From NCBI GenBank assembly GCA_012103315.1, contig WLWZ01000022.1:1-32301 (forward strand): a stretch of 32,301 bases of DNA, written 5' to 3'. Shown piece by piece: positions 30,768 through 32,301 of this stretch (positions are counted from its first letter, which is position 1; every line of letters starts with the position of its first letter). This stretch comes from Alphaproteobacteria bacterium (lineage in GTDB: Bacteria; Pseudomonadota; Alphaproteobacteria; MPNO01; UBA2964). A program made the position numbers and the translations under genes. The notes beneath the pieces are model-generated. The model saw only the letters and a list, made by a program, of their open reading frames with translations, was not told where the DNA came from and searched no databases.

Positions 30768-32301
30768 ATGAAGTTTTCCCGTACCGCGTCTGGCGGCATG
30801 GTTGTTGCGCCGCATTTTTTGGCGGCAGAGGCAGGCGCACGCGTACTGAGCGACGGCGGTAATGCTATCGAGGCGATGATTGCTGCAGCGGCGACAATTA
30901 CCGTCGTCTATCCCCATATGAACGCGCTGGGCGGTGATAATTTCTTGCTGATCGGTGATGGTGGCAAACCAATAGCGATTGATGCCTGCGGGGCTGCTGC
31001 TGAACAGGCCAGTATTGAGTTCTATCGGTCACAGGGGCTAGACGCGATTCCCTCCCGGGGGCCTTTAGCGGCGCTGACGGTTGCGGGCGCTATCTCGGGT
31101 TGGCAAGTGGCCCTTGAAGAAAGCAAGCGGCGTGGCGGCGCGATGCCATTGTCCCGCTTGTTTGAGGATGCAATTCAACACGCGCGAAACGGCACGCCTG
31201 TGTCCGGCACGTTGCACCGCAATACGGCGGACAAGCTGTCTGAGTTGGAAACGGTCCCCGGTTTTGCCGAGACATTCTTGGTTGATGGTGCTGTGCCTAA
31301 GGAAGGACATAGCCTGAAACTCTTGGCGCTGGCTGATACGTTTGAACGCTTGGCGGCAGTGGGGCTCGAGGATTTCTATCGTGGTGACATAGCACAATCG
31401 TTAGCACGTGAACTGGAAGCGTCAGGTAGCCCGCTCCGCGCCGAAGATTTTGCTCGGCACAAGGCGCTTATCGTTGAACCGCTTTCGGTAAGCTTGAAGA
31501 GCGGAACGGCCTATACGATGCCGCCGCCAACTCAGGGATTGGCATCAATGATGATCCTCGGATTGTGTGAAAGATTGGATATTTCTGAAGCAGGGGGCTT
31601 TGAGCACGTCCATGCCATTGTCGAGGCAAGCAAACGGGCCTTCCGGGTGCGGGATCGCTATGTGTCTGACCCCGCCTACATGTCTGTCGATCCGATTGAC
31701 TTCCTGTCGGATGACATGCTCGATCAGCTCATGGCAGAGATCGATCCAAAATTAGCGTTGCCGTGGCCGGAAGTTTCCCAACCCGGCGATACCGTGCGGT
31801 TGGGTGTTATGGATAAGGACGGCTGCTCAGTTAGTTTGATCCAGAGTATTTACTGGGAATTCGGATCAGGTGTTGTGTTGCCGGAAACTGGCATCGTTTG
31901 GCAAAATCGTGGCACCAGCTTTAGTCTTGATCCCGACAGTTCAAATCCGCTGATGCCGGGTCGCCGACCGTTCCATACTATTCACCCGGCGATGGCCACG
32001 TTGAAGGATGGACGCCATATGGTCTATGGCACGATGGGCGGCGAAGGACAGCCGCAAACGCAGGCGGCGATGTTCACACGCTATGTCGATTTTGATCAGG
32101 GGCTCGAGGAAGCGATTTCTGCGCCGCGCTGGCTTCTGGGGCGGACTTGGGGTGAAGAAACCGCGAAGCTACGGATTGAAAACCGATTTGACTCTGCCGT
32201 AATTGATGCACTCCGCGATGCCGGACATGAAATTGAAATTGTTGGAGATTTTGATGAAATGATGGGTCACGCCGGGGCCATTGTTCACCATACAGACAAT
32301 T
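30768..32301 (+). CDS. Gamma-glutamyltransferase-family Ntn hydrolase, HpxW-like (partial, C-terminus off right edge)
   Basis: From ATG 30768 the frame stays open to the end of the window (511 codons). The fold is that of the GGT proenzyme: an LSDGGNAIEAMIAAAATI start and, at the autocleavage site, GDTVRLGVMDKDG, where T342 is the expected nucleophile. The second threonine of classical GGT is valine here, and there is no signal peptide, so glutathione cleavage in the periplasm is unlikely. The pattern VYPHMNALGGDNFLLI and IPSRGPLAALTVAGAISGW resembles what I remember of HpxW, the oxamate amidohydrolase of Klebsiella purine catabolism. The purine context agrees. That assignment is from recall and not from an alignment. 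Confidence 0.85.
   Translation, partial: MKFSRTASGGMVVAPHFLAAEAGARVLSDGGNAIEAMIAAAATITVVYPHMNALGGDNFLLIGDGGKPIAIDACGAAAEQASIEFYRSQGLDAIPSRGPLAALTVAGAISGWQVALEESKRRGGAMPLSRLFEDAIQHARNGTPVSGTLHRNTADKLSELETVPGFAETFLVDGAVPKEGHSLKLLALADTFERLAAVGLEDFYRGDIAQSLARELEASGSPLRAEDFARHKALIVEPLSVSLKSGTAYTMPPPTQGLASMMILGLCERLDISEAGGFEHVHAIVEASKRAFRVRDRYVSDPAYMSVDPIDFLSDDMLDQLMAEIDPKLALPWPEVSQPGDTVRLGVMDKDGCSVSLIQSIYWEFGSGVVLPETGIVWQNRGTSFSLDPDSSNPLMPGRRPFHTIHPAMATLKDGRHMVYGTMGGEGQPQTQAAMFTRYVDFDQGLEEAISAPRWLLGRTWGEETAKLRIENRFDSAVIDALRDAGHEIEIVGDFDEMMGHAGAIVHHTDN

Noticed and set aside
30158..30799. 213-codon minus-strand open frame opposite gpt
   Set aside because: The plus strand encodes a clear phosphoribosyltransferase with a PRPP motif; the antisense frame shows no family features.

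Overview
This window looks like chromosomal DNA of an alphaproteobacterium. The evidence is the gene content (a PuuD/PuuE-type urate pathway, a stand-alone CoxL-family hydroxylase, a SelD fused to an oxidoreductase), moderate GC and tightly packed operons with ATGA/GTGA overlaps. Nothing in it fixes a genus. I see no rRNA, tRNA, CRISPR array, insertion sequence or phage gene.

Region 1 (1-7297) is a probable selenium module. A PhnD-like binding protein runs off the left edge on the minus strand. Divergent from it, after a 406-base non-coding stretch, is a plus-strand operon: a second PhnD-like binding protein, an ABC ATPase, a fused double-domain permease, and a bifunctional oxidoreductase-SelD (selenophosphate synthetase). 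Converging on selD, with overlapping stop codons, is a glycosyltransferase that I recognise as SenB, the selenosugar synthase that uses selenophosphate. SenA (selenoneine synthase) is not in the window. SenB is the second gene of a minus-strand operon led by a metal-dependent amidohydrolase.

Region 2 (8694-13981) is a plus-strand run divergent from the amidohydrolase: a CoxL/XdhB-like molybdenum hydroxylase large subunit without small or medium subunits, a DUF1116 protein (AllG/YlbE family) and a Kef-type cation/proton antiporter. A hybrid sensor kinase with a substrate-binding-protein-like sensor follows (14160-17090), then a UbiD-family decarboxylase and a CDA-fold deaminase.

Region 3 (19321-32301) is a nearly complete purine catabolic cluster: NCS2 purine permease, HIU hydrolase, PuuE allantoinase, a class V aminotransferase (ureidoglycine-glyoxylate type), XdhA/XdhB, OHCU decarboxylase, cytochrome-c-linked urate hydroxylase PuuD, guanine deaminase, a Gpt-like phosphoribosyltransferase, and a GGT-fold Ntn hydrolase (cut by the right edge) resembling oxamate amidohydrolase HpxW. 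Read together: guanine to xanthine to urate to HIU to OHCU to allantoin to allantoate, then ureidoglycine to oxalurate and possibly to oxamate and oxalate, with salvage by Gpt. Allantoate amidohydrolase and the Moco-insertion factor XdhC are not in the window.

The most interesting parts are the selenosugar cassette lacking SenA with its operon-linked amidohydrolase, and the CoxL-DUF1116 gene pair beside a purine pathway that ends at oxalurate/oxamate.
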